From Diphasiastrum complanatum (lineage: Eukaryota; Streptophyta; Lycopodiopsida; Lycopodiales; Lycopodiaceae), in the NCBI GenBank assembly GCA_029204225.1, contig CM055092.1, positions 99,884,651 to 99,948,650 on the forward strand: 64,000 nt of DNA. Direction: 5' to 3'. Position numbers and translations under genes: made by a program. The number at the start of each line of letters is the position of its first letter. Position 1 is the first letter of the stretch. Positions 34,565-47,530 of the stretch are shown here, in pieces. The notes beneath the pieces were generated by a model. It made no database searches and was not told the origin of the DNA. It saw only the letters and a list, made by a program, of their open reading frames with translations.

Positions 34565-37500
34565 ATGGCTTCAAACAGTCGGCCCACTTCTTGAGGCAAC
34601 GGGCTTTTCTCGGCGCTTTTCCATTCTGAGATTAACATGGGCCTCACCCTTCACACTTACACCACCTGGGACGCGTCAAAGTTGCGTTTCCACTTCTTGC
34701 ACCAAGGTACCACCTCGTACAAGGTTAGGATTAACGCGGACTCGATGGTCACCATTGGCATTATGTTCGGTGACCGTCAGCCCATTACCCATCGTCAAGC
34801 AAAAAGCCTAATCAAACCTGTCATTGCCAAGACTGCACCAGAGATCCCCATCCAAACTAACAACGGTTACCTGATAGAGGCTACCACTGAACCAATCAAA
34901 TAGGTGGCTGCGCATCTGTTGAACAACTTTCTAGTTATTTCAACATTTTGGAAGGACAGAATCTAGTCCATGTTCTTGAGTCAGATAGTGGAATCCTTTC
35001 TGGCATTCTCTGGCCCCATGGTTGTGCCATACGCCTGGCATGCCTTCCTCATTCATGAACTAACCATTTCCATCAAACCCAACAATCGTGAGCATATCAC
35101 AACAAGTCCCCTGTTGCATAATTTTGCTTGCGCACTTCTCGAGGCAAAAGTGCGCGGTTTTTGTTGCTCAAGCCTTCTATCTTCCATCATGCTGCACACT
35201 AACCTTTATCTGCCATCTGCCACATCCACATCATCCCAACCTGCAGTTACTACACAACGACCAGCAAAAGAATGCGTGTCACTACCCCTTCCTCCTCACC
35301 TCCCACCTACCACTAGACGATGTACCACAGCCACATCAGTAACCACTCCATCAACCACCGCCACTTCTTCTTCTGTACAACCTCCTCCTCTTGTCTCTGT
35401 TGTCACTACTCCTCTTTCTGTTCCATCCACGACTACTTCTATTTCCATTCCCGCTTCCTCTGTTGATACCACTTCCATTTTTGTTCCATTATCCACTACC
35501 CCTTCCATCATTATCGCATCCTCCATTGCTCCCGTAGCCACCATTGCTCCTCTCCAGTTTAATCCCTTTGATTCTCAGTTATCTCTGGACACTCTGGCAT
35601 GAATTCAAGTCAACTTTTCACCCCCATGTCAGACCATTTCTGCTCCATCCTCACCTTCTGTGCTCCACACCACACTTTAGTTCCTCTCTGTTGCTCCCAT
35701 CCTCTCGTTTGGACAAACAGTCCCCACTCCCGTTTCCACTACTTTTTCTCTCACACCACTTGTTTTGCCAGCAAAGGTTGCCAAGGGCAACCAACCGTTG
35801 CCTGATGACGCATTTGTTCAAACAATTTTCATACCATCGCCAGATCGAACAGATCCCACCGCCTCAGATGACAAGAGGTCCCCTGAGAACCTGATTGAAG
35901 AAAACGACAACGGCGTTCCACAAGTCATCGGGGCTGCTACCACACAAGCCCCTATTAGTGCCAGCATACCGGTTATTCCAACAAACTTAATGACAACGTA
36001 CCAAACCTTGGGGACATACATCTTGGAGGTGGTAGTAGCTAAGGCCATTTTAGACAGCCGGGTACTCCACCTGGCGACAAGCAACACCCAGCTATGAGTG
36101 GAACTTGCAAAGCTGTAGCAAGAGCTTATTGTAACTCAACGACATGAACAAGAAAGGAACCGGGAGATTGCCAAGTTGCAACAGAAGGAGGATGGCCTCA
36201 ACCTATATATCCAAAGCCTATCCAAAGTGTCGACAGAGGCCTCCACGAAGGTGCGGGAGCTTCAATCAGAAGCGTCCCAACTGCTGGCTCCCCTCCAGGC
36301 GCAACTACAAATTTATGAAGAAGTAAAAAAATCTGCCTAGGTTTGGAAGTGAAAGCCTTACAAAGTGAAAAACTCGTCTGGATAGCTCAACCTGCACCAG
36401 ACTCAATGCCGCTCTCTCAAGCATAGATGAATCTCTCCAGGTGTCAGGTACAGGTATATAGCCAAATGTTAAACAGCTACCAAGCAGAGTTCGACAAGTA
36501 CCAAACAAGCGCAACTCAAGAGCTTGCCCAGGCCATACAAGCCCTCAAGGCTTGCCAGTAGTATATGGAGAAGAAGACCCAACTCACCCCAGTGGTGATG
36601 CCAGCGCCACTTGTTTTTTATGCTGCATAGATAATCACAAGCCAGGACCAAGGCTAGCAAGCAGCAGAGGGGTTCAGTCAAGATCAAGGGTCCGAAGGCC
36701 AAGACCAAGGACCAGTTGATACGGGTGCTGAGATGCGAGACCAAGGCCGGGATGCAGGTCCAAGCCAAAGCCAAGATGAAGGACAAGCCTCATCATCAAG
36801 AGGTTCGCGCACCATATCTACCACCCAGGCCTTCCGAAGACCAAAGTCTTTGGAGGAGAAAATAAATGAATTTCTAGCTAAGTATCCACACGAGTCATCT
36901 AGAGGCGGCTGGCAGATATCATTTTTAGCTCAGACAATAAAGGCGAACGAGCTGCAAGCACTACCCGCCCTCCAACCACAACCAAAGTGGCGTCAGCAGC
37001 TCTCTGAAAGAGACCCAACGACCATTAGGGCCTATGGGACAAGTCGGTGAACACGCACTTCATGTCCTGCACACGACAATCCAAATGGGCGAAATGTGGC
37101 ACCCCTCTAGACAAGCTCACAATTCAAAATTTCAATTGGCCACGATATCCATCAGAGCATGTCTGGGATACAGATGTAGATGCCCAAAGGGCTCTCACCA
37201 TATTTGCCAATAAATATTTCAACTGCCCTGATCCAACAGTCTGCGCGGCAGCCACTTATGCCCGGGACTTAGAACATTTAATGGGGATTGAAACCAAATG
37301 GGACAATTTTCTCCCTCCCATATTCTTTGATCCTAATAAGGCGCTCGCCTCCGACAAAGTCAAAGTTCAGCTGCCAATCCTTTGAGTCTATTACTGAGCT
37401 GCATTCCTTGGTGATCCCTGGACGCGCAGATTCCAAGCGTGGGTCGACCAAGACTGGCTGACAGACGTCCACAAGTCCCTTCAAATGCCCAAGGACTTGA

Positions 37501-37680
37501 AGAAACTGGACCGCATCAATTTCATGGAAGACGTTACAGGCTACCTGATCCACCAGACACGGGCCAAGAATACTCTTTACTGAACCGGCAGAGTGTCGAG
37601 GGATCGGCACTACTTCAGGTCGTGAAACCTGTTGGGGGTATTCCCGATGAATTGTATATAAATAAAATCAACCAATAAAA
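34565..37680 (+). pseudogene. Decayed coding region of an unrecognised multi-domain protein
   Basis: Coding text continues in several overlapping frames for about 3 kb. The N-terminal part has YTTWDASKLRFHFLHQGTTS and DSMVTIGIMFGDRQPITHRQ. A long Ser/Thr/Pro-rich linker covers about 35,200-35,800. A charged, heptad-like segment follows at about 36,100-36,350 (QERNREIAKLQQKEDGLNLY), probably a coiled coil. A Gln/Asp/Gly-rich stretch comes next (about 36,640-36,800), then a Trp-rich C-terminal part (YPSEHVWDTDVDAQRALTIF, then QAWVDQDWLTDVHKSLQMPK). Composition is richer in G+C than the flanks. No domain is recognised. It directly follows a Gypsy gag start on the same strand, so it may be an extra gene of an LTR element; I treat it as a fossil with roughly ten breaks. 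A host gene of unknown function is the alternative. Confidence 0.5.
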
Positions 37681-38360
37681 TGTGTTGCGAGGGCATGGCA
37701 TCCTACGCGTATAAGCCCATGGCTCAATGAGCACGCAAGCTTAAGTTGTAAATAAAATAAAATAGACTTGGGCCTTTGTAATTAAAATAAAACTCGAGGC
37801 CCAAAGTCAATTTCAAACTTAGAGTTTACTTTTTCCAGAGCTGCATCCAATTTTGGACTCACATGAATCTTGTGATTTCCAATGTACTTTTTGTGGACCC
37901 TTGGATCAAGTTGGGTCCAAGATGAATGGATAGGATCAATGTAAATATTAGCCAATAGGATTGTGGGATAAGGGCCTTTTCCATTTTATTAAAAGACACC
38001 ATTTGTACTCTATTTCCATGCTTAATGAGGAGGAGGAAACTCTACCACTTTTTGGAGAGAAGCATCCTCATTTGCTATTCACTACTTGCTAATGCTTTTG
38101 ATTGTGTTTTCTATTTCTATCTATTTTCATATTATTGGTTGTCTTAGTTAATGTTTCTCCATTAGCAAGCATAAGGAGCATTTGAGCTAACCTCCACTCT
38201 CACCCTCTATCTCTCTCTTTCTCTCTTCTCTTCTAATCTTCTCTTTCCTTTCACCTACAATCATGATGAAGGTAGTTTAGGGGAGTAGAGTTAGTGGAAG
38301 TAGTGTTAGTGGTGGTAGAGTTAGATAAAAAGTAGGAAACTAACTAAAAGTAACATCTAT
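37681..38360 (+). other. LTR-like flank
   Basis: Non-coding, with repeated AATAAAATAAAA / AATTAAAATAAAACTCGAGGCCC text, a CCAATAGGATT motif and TTTTATTAAAAGACACC, then a T/C-rich run. Motif order resembles 40,407-40,690, as expected of related LTRs. No terminal pair was found. Confidence 0.4.
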
Positions 38361-39150
38361 GCATAGTTAGGTGCCTATCCAGTGAACTAACCCTTGTTGA
38401 CAGGCGGGAGGCTACTACTACATCGGATTGAAGACCCTATATCGAAATTTTCGATATCTTTCAAGTCAAGCAGCTCTATCTGACATGCATTAGGGATGGA
38501 GATAGAAATGTCAGTTTGCATTAACTTGTTTGGTAATCCTTGACAATGGTGCCAAAAATTGGTATATGTCATCAGACATTTTGTAAGCAGCCAGTACACT
38601 TTTAGAAAAGGTGTGTAGAGAAATGAGTGCTAAACTACATTCTTCAGTTATCAAACCGAATGTAAAGCGTTCTGCAAATGAAATGTTATCAGAATAGCTC
38701 AAAGGAATTACACTCTGACTGATTAAGTTGTCTGCAAGGATCTGTGATTTGTTCCATGCAGGCGCATATGAACAGGCAAAATGTTAATCTTATTCTTAAA
38801 CCAATGTGTTCTAGGCAGAAGTCCTTAACAACTAAAGTCCAATTATGGTTAAAGAACTCAAGTAATTTGCAAATATGTTAGAAACATTTATCTTTGTTAC
38901 TAAGATGAATACAGATCAATAACTCGGTTCCTCAGTCAGGGACTATCATTTCACAACATACATACTTTTCTATTAGAAATTGTGGAAAATTGCACCAAGA
39001 GTATGTTTACTCGAATGCCAAACACAAAGTATTCACTCATACGGGCAAAGCGATTTTAAGATAGTACTTTAAATCAACTTTACGAATACTCAACAAACAA
39101 CTATATTACCCTTGGTCACTCTATTCATTTCTCCAATCTCAAACATACAA

Positions 39151-39153
<3 letters not shown>
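38361..39153. other. No recognisable gene
   Basis: Short minus-strand frames at 38,387-38,702 (FAERFTFGLITEECSLALIS) match nothing I know. Possibly an exon remnant, not called. Confidence 0.35.

Positions 39154-39234
<81 letters not shown>
39154..39234. repeat. (CT)n microsatellite
   Basis: CT run of about 80 bp with one interruption near its right end. Confidence 0.97.
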
Positions 39235-39499
39235 TTCGATAATGTGAGAATGAAGAGTGTCTAGTTTTATAACCTACGGAGCAAACAAACACACCTCTAG
39301 GAATTCATGGTGCGTCGCTCCATTTACAAATTCTAATTATCATATAAGTTACAAGTACAAATAAATTGTACAGTTGATGATTCATTACGACGATTTGAAA
39401 TCAATCGCTTCGTATCCAAGTGGTGTTTCATTTCAGGAGGTCATGAATTCCTAAGTATAAATTGTCATTTTTTATTAAGTATACAAATATGTGATATCA

Positions 39500-40400
39500 C
39501 ACCTCAGGCCTTTCTCTTTGTCTTACAAAGCCTTTCAATGTTTTCATGAATCGTTCCAAGAAAAACATCCAACGACTATGGATAGTGCCTGAATTAAAAA
39601 AATAAATCAATGTTAATGCGAGAACATGGGAATTACCACAATAACAATAGTCTAGCATGGACTAAGAATAGGTAATTGACGCAAGTATATGATGTACCTG
39701 CAATGCCCATCGCAACTACCAAATGCACAATGAGATGCATTTTGAATGGTGAGAATGGATGTGGAAAAGTGATTCTCGATCAAACACATTGCCTCGATGG
39801 AGCTTTGTCTTGTCGTCTCAATGGATGCCAGCGGTATCTCTTTGGATGAAATGTACCTTCATAAGAAAGAGAAACAACAATGACATATGTGTTAGTAAGA
39901 TCATCATCTTGAATCACCCCAAGAAAAAATGATGTGAATCGCATGCGCATTCACCGTATCTCACCAAACCGCTGATTTTGTAGATTGCACTCCTTAACTC
40001 CTCTATCAAGAACCCTCTCAACACCAAGGGAAGCACAAACTGCATGCACAAAAACAATTTGGTCATCGAGATACATATATGCACAATGAGATCATCATGA
40101 AATCACAAGACATGCTATAAAATGTGATTGACAATGTAAAGATGGATGAAATGTCAAAATACATGCCATGCCAACCTGTCAAAATTTATGTCAGTCATGA
40201 GACTTTAGTCCACTTAGCTTGTTGTCCCTTGTGAGGACACCCTTTATACATCGCATGTGTCATGTTGGAGTTTGAAAAGAAGCTATTGCCCTCTTTACAA
40301 TCGTCTCTCCTCGAGAAGATCCATGGGGCCTTTGGTAGGACAATGAGAGTCACCACCATTTGTGGCCATAAACTAGCCATCTTTGCCACTTCTTTTAAAT
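39500..40400 (-). pseudogene. CACTA tnp2 fragment in the spacer
   Basis: The minus strand carries a PKAPWIFSRRDD block (40,195-40,389) like the APWILTKEE block of the arm tnp2 gene. It is followed by a DUF4218-type segment near 39,680-39,790 (FPHPFSPFKMHLIVHLVVAM, GIAGTSYT). Frames change between blocks and the ends are missing. A different, older copy than those in the arms. Confidence 0.6.
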
Positions 40401-40406
40401 CATCTC

Positions 40407-40690
40407 GTACTTTAGGCCTTTTTGCAGAACTTTTATGTCGTAGGGCCTAAATGTCAAGTTAGTAAATAAAATTGGGTTTCCCTCCAATTTTGGATAGTTC
40501 CCACTCTTTTTTAAATTTGAATAATTAGGGAGCTAGAAATGGACCAATAGGATTATGAGGCCAAGGTTCTCCTCTCTTTTATAAGAAGGTACCAACTCGA
40601 GTTATCTTTATTGTGCATCTTAGTGTTAATGATTGTAGTGTTAATGCTTAGGGTTAATGGATGTTAGAGTTAGATGTGGATCTTCCATTC
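40407..40690 (+). other. LTR-like fragment shared with the right arm's inner end
   Basis: ACTTTAGGCCTTTTTGC followed by AGGGCCTAAATGTCAAGTTAGT is repeated in the same direction at 43,653-43,720. CCAATAGGATT and TTTTATAAGAAGG follow, a promoter-like layout. Probably the start of a Gypsy LTR. Confidence 0.45.
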
Positions 40691-41530
40691 ATGCTGAAAT
40701 TTGAAATATGCTATCGCTCTCTTGGGATTCATATGCTGACACTCATATAGTAGATGCAAAGTGTTGTGATACACCTATGGAGTCAAATGTAAAGCTAACT
40801 ATAAGAGGTAATGAAAGATCCTTTGAGGACATTACTCTATATAGAAAGCTAGTTGGTTCACTTACATATCTAACCATCACAAGACTAGATGTAAGCTATT
40901 TTCTTGGTAGATCAAGCCAATTTATGTAAGATCCTAGTGAAGAGCATTCGAAGCTAGAGAAAGGAGTTTTGAGATACATAATGGGCACTCGAGATTTTGG
41001 CATATTGTATGAGGGATCATCACCAAACTTGTATGCTTTTTCAAATTTAGACTTTGCTAGAGATCAAATGGATAAAAAATCCACAAGTGCACATTGTATT
41101 TTCATAGGTGATGGAGCTATATCATGGATTTTGAAGAAACAAGCCACTCTCTCATTGTCATTTAGTGAGGCCGATTACAAAGTTCTTACTCATTACACAA
41201 AGGAGATATATGGATCAAGAGGATGATAAAAGATCTTAACTTGTTGGAATTTTTAGAGAGCCCAATCATCTTTTGTGACAACCTTTCAGCCCAAAAGTTG
41301 ACAAACAATCCTATCTTTCATACTAGGAGCAAGCATATTGAGGTGGCATATCACTTTGTGAGAGAACAAGCCATGGCAAAGGAGGTGGAGCTTCAACATG
41401 TGTCTTCAATGGAATGTGTAGCTGATATCTTCACCAAAGCACTTGGAAAAGACATGTTTACCTTTAAAGCGGAGGACTTCACTTGGAGTATTGTCAAAGT
41501 CTATTCTAAACTAGTTGAAGAGGGACTGTG
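40690..41530 (+). mobile_element. Copia fragment (end of reverse transcriptase, RNase H)
   Basis: Frames at 40,708-40,929, 40,969-41,226 and 41,223-41,531 read DTPMESNVKLTIRGNERSFE, AFSNLDFARDQMDKKSTSAH and VSSMECVADIFTKALGKDMF. They closely follow the last third of the whole Copia in the left arm (GFSDSDFAGDQMDRKSTS). An LTR start is plausible after GAGGGACTGTGAG at 41,521. Broken, 5' parts absent. Confidence 0.85.
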
Positions 41531-41704
41531 AGAAACCATTAACCAGTTTGATCTATTTTGGTCTATGTGGATTAGTTGGAAATTTCAGCCAATATGCATT
41601 TCATACTTAGAGATAAACATTATGAAGTTTTTTTTAGCCAAAATACATGTGAAATTACCACTTTTAGAAAATGAGAGAAAGTAGAAAGTCGAATTAGGAC
41701 ACAT

Positions 41705-43010
41705 TCAAATGTGAATGTTAGATATATTGAATCTAGTGATCTTTCCATTTACTTGATGTTCGTCTAGTTTATAGAATCGAATAATATATTTTAGAACATT
41801 TTCAATATCAGGATAAATATTATTGCAATCGTTGTAATTGCACTCACTATATTCTGATTTGTATAATTCAGCTATATGAAGTGGTTGCCCAACTACTTTG
41901 AACATTATGTCATTATAATAATTTCTTGCTAATCTTACCTGATATGGACGAGGAGGATAAATTTTCTTCACCATCACTTGAGAAAAGACTTTTTTAACTA
42001 ATCTAAAAAAAGTAGGATAAGCATTTCTGCTCATTCCAGAAACATCACATGCACCTAGTATTATAGTTGCATCCAAGTAAGTTTCAACCTTATTCAAAAC
42101 AGTCTCTACAATTTCATTTTCATTTTTAGAGACTGAGCATTTTTCATCATTGCCTTTATTGACTTTCTTGGTAAAACACGACTTAAAGAAGATCTGATGC
42201 ATGAACGATCTGACATGATCTGCAAAAGACATATAAAATTCAAATTATGTTTAATAATTTGATAATGCATATTATCAAATGCAATTGAAACTTCTATGAT
42301 GAAAACAAATCAAATAAATTGTTTATAAGAAACAAAGAAAACATACTTAAATGCTCGAATCCTTTTTTTTTTACTGCCGCTATCTGAAGACAAGTCATTA
42401 ATATTCTTCTTCGGTACTCTCTTTCTTTTCCTTTTCATCATTGCCTTTTCGATAACTTTTATATCAACAAACATATTTTAAACTATCAGATCGCAACTTC
42501 TCCAGGGATTCAAACATTTTTTGGTTTGATCCCCGAAGAGTAGTGACTGTAGCATTCAACTCTGACATAGCATGCTTGAGTGCATTATTTTCAGCACTAG
42601 TGTATTGCACATTATGAAACAATTGTTGATTTCCATGTTGCAATTGTTGATTAGCAAACTGTAATTGCTTATTAAGACAAGATATGCTATGCATTTCAAT
42701 ATCATGCAACCTTTGACAATATCCAAGTAAGCCGTTATTTTCTTCACATACAAATCTGAGAAGATGAGTTACGGACTTAAAATTTGGACACAAATTCATA
42801 CTTGGATCATTAGGATAAACTGATCCATCCACCCACAAATCTATGTTCTTATGATTATTCATTCTCAATTTTCTAACTATTTCAACAACATTCTCTACAG
42901 CTTTCGAATTTTTCTTAATAATTGGAGTGCATTCCATAGGAAGTGCAACATGCAAATGGAACATTGCCATTGTTGCAAGCTATGATCCATAAATATTTCA
43001 AACTACAATA
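41705..43010 (-). CDS. Unrecognised gene with coiled coil, basic stretch and conserved-looking C-terminal domain
   Basis: Minus strand. The first part (42,970-42,464) encodes MAMFHLHVALPMECTPIIKK, a middle with LCPNFKSVTHLLRFVCEENN, and a Gln/Asn-rich amphipathic stretch (LNKQLQFANQQLQHGNQQLF) that should form a coiled coil. A short basic segment follows at about 42,350-42,460 (MKRKRKRVPKKNIND, SGSKKKRIRAFK), a likely nuclear signal ending at a GTATGT donor. After an intron of about 120 bp, the last part (about 42,220-41,705) encodes KVETYLDATIILGACDVSGM, NAYPTFFRLVKKVF, YPPRPYQVRLARNYYNDIMF and a short acidic tail. Using the AG just before ATCGTTC the two join in phase. How the first part joins the basic segment is unclear, so one more intron or a frame break is possible. 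I do not recognise the family. A nuclear DNA-binding or regulatory protein is only a guess. Confidence 0.5.
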
Positions 43011-43559
43011 AGTCAAATTGAATAGATCTAGCATATCTTACTTTTGTAATGTCTATGTTGCGCTGAAAAATCGTCCTGCCTCATATTTCACTATAAGCAT
43101 ACAAAGATTTCAAAAGTGCTGCTACTCTCACTTCAGTTTTTGCAATGAGCACCAAGATTTACAATGTTAAAGCTCTAGTCTCGAATTTTGAAACGAGCAT
43201 ACAGAGAAGTTATTATATCTCATGCTTAACTAACTAATGTTTGAAGTTAACCATACTAGTTAAACATCAATCAAGGCTAAAAACTCAAAAAATGATGACC
43301 AAAAGTTATCGATTCGTATTATGTCTCTACATGACCTCTCTCTAAAGTGAAATTTTTTAAAGGGCCCATTTTGAGCCATATTTTTCCTAATGTAGTGATC
43401 TAACATGAAAGGGACCCCTTCTTTTCCTCCTTTGAATGCTATTGGTTGAGTGACATATGAGCCCTCAAACTTGATTGGGCCAAATTGATGAATATCTCTC
43501 TTTTGATTGGACCCTAACTCTGTTGGAGGGCTTGCGGATCCCAAGGCAACCCTAACTCT

Positions 43560-46530
43560 AGTTAATAAGTGAGAGGAATTTGGCACCCTGTATGTGTAAG
43601 TCCAAACCGATGATCACATAGATATTTGATTAATTAGAAAGTTAATAAAAGGACTTTAGGCCTTTTTGCGGGACTTTTAATGTCGCAGGGCCTAAATGTC
43701 AAGTTAGTGAATAAAGCTAGGGGTGTCGTGGCATGAAGAGTGTTAAATCTGCATTTAGGATTAGTTTGGGAGTGATTTTGCCTGATTTAATTGGATTTTC
43801 TTGTTTGAAATCTAATCTAATTGTGAAACAAGGAAAGCTATTCAAATCACCAATCTTAAGATCCATTTGGATTTGAGATATTAGTAAAAACAACAAAATC
43901 GGTCAAATCTGCCAGATTTTGGTCAAAAAGAGACAAAAATCGTCATCAGAGCTGATAGATTTTTGCCCTATTTCAGAAAACGTTTGCCGAGTTGCAGAAG
44001 CCTTCAGTTTTGATCACAGAACCTTCAGTTTGAAGGGCAAACAATCCTTCCCAGCAGATATCTAGAAACATAAAAAAAAACCATCAAAAACCATCAAAAA
44101 ATCACAAAATCCCTAAACAAAAAAAGAATCTTCACTCGATTCACTGTGCATATGTGTGATTCAGATCTATCTATTGCCAGGTCGACAAAGAATTATATCA
44201 TAAATAGAAGGTTTCTCAGAGGATCAGTTGTCATATTGTCATATTTTTGTCAAAAAAGTCTCTTTTTTGCAAAAATACCGGTATTACTCTTGATTCTTTG
44301 CTAGAACCTTCGCCGAGTTTTCATATTATTCCATTTAAAATAATTTACTATTTTTGAGTTTGGCGAATATTCATCCTATTCAGGTCATAGAAAATCTTTA
44401 TTTTTACCCTCGTCAAATTACAAAAACTGTGTTTTTGTGTGTCCGAAACCTTTGCCAGTTCTACCCTAGCTTTATCTTGTCTCAGATTTTGAGTCTGAGA
44501 GTGCGGCAAAGGTTATTTGTTAGAAAAACCTGATTAAAGAGTTTTTTTTTAAAAAAACACTATTGAATTTTTGTTGAGTGAATCTTCTCCTAGGGAACCT
44601 TCGTTAGTTCTATTTTTAGGTTTTGATTTTCCAGATCAAGTCCTTGTCAAATTTTGTGTCAAATCCGATACAGTCTAATTTTGATTCTAAGATTTTTTTT
44701 ATTTTTGAGAATTCACAATATAGGAATCTAATTCTTGTCAAGTGGAAGAGATCTAGCAGAGGACACTTCTCTATAGATATTACTGTCCGCAAACTTTTGC
44801 AATTAGGTTGTTGGTGGCCTACGCTTCATAAAAACACAGAAAACTATATTCAGACATGTGATGTTTGCCAGCGAGCACGACGGCCTACTAGATAGAACTA
44901 TGAACCTTTACATCTGGTTTTATCGCAAGCACCATTTGAAAAATGGAGACTGGATTATATTGGTCCTATTCATCCTGCTACGTGAGAATCTCAGGCCCGA
45001 TATATTATCGTAGCAACTGATAATATGACCAAGTGGGTTGCAGCCAAAGCTGTCAAAGTTGCTAATGCGAAATCTACAACCAAGTTTCTCTGTGAAAATA
45101 TTATTATTAGATTTGGATGTCCGATCGAGATTGTCAGTGACCGGGGTACACACTTTGCTAATCAAACAATAAAGTGTATACTGGATGATTTTTTTGTTAT
45201 ACAAAGATTTAGTACTCCTTATTATCCTAGAGGGAATGGCCAAGCTGAATTTTCCAATAAGATTCTCTACACTATTATGATGAAAACAGTGAGTCGATCT
45301 GATTGGGAGCATAAACTGCATGCAACATTATGGGCATTCAGAACTGCTTACAACAGTAGTACAAATCAAACACCATTTCAACTAGTCTATGGTCAAGATG
45401 TTGTCATGCCGATTGAATTTTTAATACCATCTCTACGTATAGCATCGACAAAGCAGCTAAATGATGATAAGTCTTTGCAGCTATGTCATGAAGCGTTGCA
45501 CAAATTGTGTGAAACAAGATTGATGGCAGTTAAGTGTTAGCAGTAGAGAAAGCCCGTCGTAAGGAAATTGAGGTTTACCGATGAAGGCCCGTATAGAGTG
45601 AAGGAAATTCTGAACTATGGAGTAGTGATTATTGAGCACTTGGACGCAAAACAGTTTGATACTTTTGTGAATGGTAGCTGATTATGCAAGTTATGGCAGC
45701 CTGCTCCGCCAGTTCAACAAGCATGATGCAAATGATCTCATGCCAAGACATAGGGTCATGCCACACACCAAATCTCTACTTGACAATGTTGGATTTTAGT
45801 GGATTCAGAGATGATCGGCTGGTGTCGGATTAGTCGATATCTAGACAGATTATCTGATACGAAGTCAAAAATTAGTGAAAATGGTGGTGAGCAGTGGAAG
45901 TGGTGAGCAGCGGAAGTTGAGTAGGTGGTGCATGGATCCGAAGTGCGTCAGTTATCAACTATGAGCAAGTTCAAGATGGATCAAATAACTACAATGCGCA
46001 ATGGAAAAAAATAGTAGTGTAGACACAAAAAATGCATTCTGATAATAATCGACACTTAGTACAAGAGCTTGAAGCTAGTGCAAATCAGTGGCCGCTAATC
46101 AGTCTTTAGGTGAGTTCGTTGATGGCTAACTAATTGATTCAAAAACTTAACTTGACTAATTACAACAAATTGCCTACAAGATAATAACCTGATCAGAGAG
46201 CTGACTCCAATAGATCTTTCTTGATGATTGGAAGTCAGATGATCAGTACATTAAAAGCTACCATTAATCTACTTGATTAACTTCATTTGTCCTATAGTAG
46301 AGAGTCGTCGTTTTTGCCAAAGAGTTATGTATAGAAGTAGGCAGATTGTCAACGTCGCAACGTGGGTTGGATTTTCGAGTTGACAGTACAAAAGGTCGGA
46401 ATATTATAAAGGGTCTGATTTATACAAATGGTCAAAAAATATATAAAGGGTCAGAAAATATACAAAGGCTCGTATTTTTTCAGGTTCAAAAATATTAGAA
46501 CCGATCTGTACCAAACAGGTCGACGGCTCT
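43560..46530 (+). mobile_element. Gypsy remnant, right copy
   Basis: Leader/LTR sequence (43,560-44,750) matches the left arm. It is followed by the zinc-binding integrase head (HFSIDITVRKLLQLGCWWPT, CDVCQRARRPTR), the integrase core at 45,025-45,540 (MTKWVAAKAVKVANAKSTTK, VSDRGTHFANQTIKCI, YYPRGNGQAEFSNK) and a non-coding tail with TATAAAGGGTC repeats (46,400-46,480). Gag, protease, reverse transcriptase and RNase H are not seen. It is broken. It shows more of the integrase C-terminal part than the left copy does. Confidence 0.82.
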
Positions 46531-46949
46531 CAGAAAAATTAGACTTGATCTAGGGTCAAAAACATTAGAACTGATCCCACCCGACCCAGGGTTGAAAAAT
46601 CTCTCTTTGACAAGAATGACATTGGGTCAAAAATAGTCTTGGGTCGAAAAAATTTGATACTGAATTTTTTTTATCTTCAAGTAAAAATCAAGCCCCCTCT
46701 ATTTTTGTAGTTTTTCAAGAATAAGTATAAACAGGTTTTTCAGGATGTTCATTACCTAATGGAATTGGACTTGAGCATAGAATTCCAACTCTCCCCCTTG
46801 ATGTGGATCTTGAAAAATTTTGATCTTTAGATTTAATAAATTGTTAAATCTGAGTTGGTACTCCATGGCAAAGTAATCTGCTGCCATAAACTCTGTCCTA
46901 TAGTAAACCAGAGAAATTATCCTTGTGATTTGGTTGTCATAGTAGATAA

Positions 46950-47480
46950 ATGTCAAATGTGACTGAATAAAATTGGTATCTACAGGTAGGTTCTTTAGTC
47001 AAGTCGCCTCCTTGGTAGCATTTGTGCAAGCTATAAAATATGACTCTATTGAGGATAATGTTAGTGAGGTCTAGCTATTACATGATATTGGACCTTGATT
47101 GAACATAAATCCAGAAGTTGATATTCTAGTGTCAATACTTTCTATCCAATCTACATCTGTGTAGAATGTTGGCTGATGGGCCGGCTTTTTGTTGACTGAT
47201 AGAAATCAGTCTACTGGGCCGGATTCAAAAAATGTACTCCAGTGCTGACATGTATTTCAGATCCTTCATTGAGTTCAAATTGTTACTGAGTAATAAAACT
47301 CATCTACATAATGAGCAGTGATAATAGAAAGATCTGATATAGACTTAAAGTAGATATTCGAGTCTACTGAGTTCAGCTAGAAAACATTCTCATTTTGAAG
47401 TGCAAGTTTGGTGTCATCTTTTGTTTTGCACTAGTCAGATATAAAAATAGTGTTGAGTTACTGCATAAAGTAGTAGGCCG
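46950..47480 (-). mobile_element. Copia RNase H fragment
   Basis: The minus strand reads YTDVDWIESIDTRISTSGFM followed by SLTLSSIESYFIACTNATKE, the RNase H signature of Copia pol (compare YTDADWAGS...RRSTSG). Old and broken. Seen only in the right arm, where the left arm has satellites and a Gypsy gag. Confidence 0.7.
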
Positions 47481-47530
47481 AATCATCCATGAATCGTGAT
47501 GGAGGCTATCTAGATCGATTTGATCTTCTT

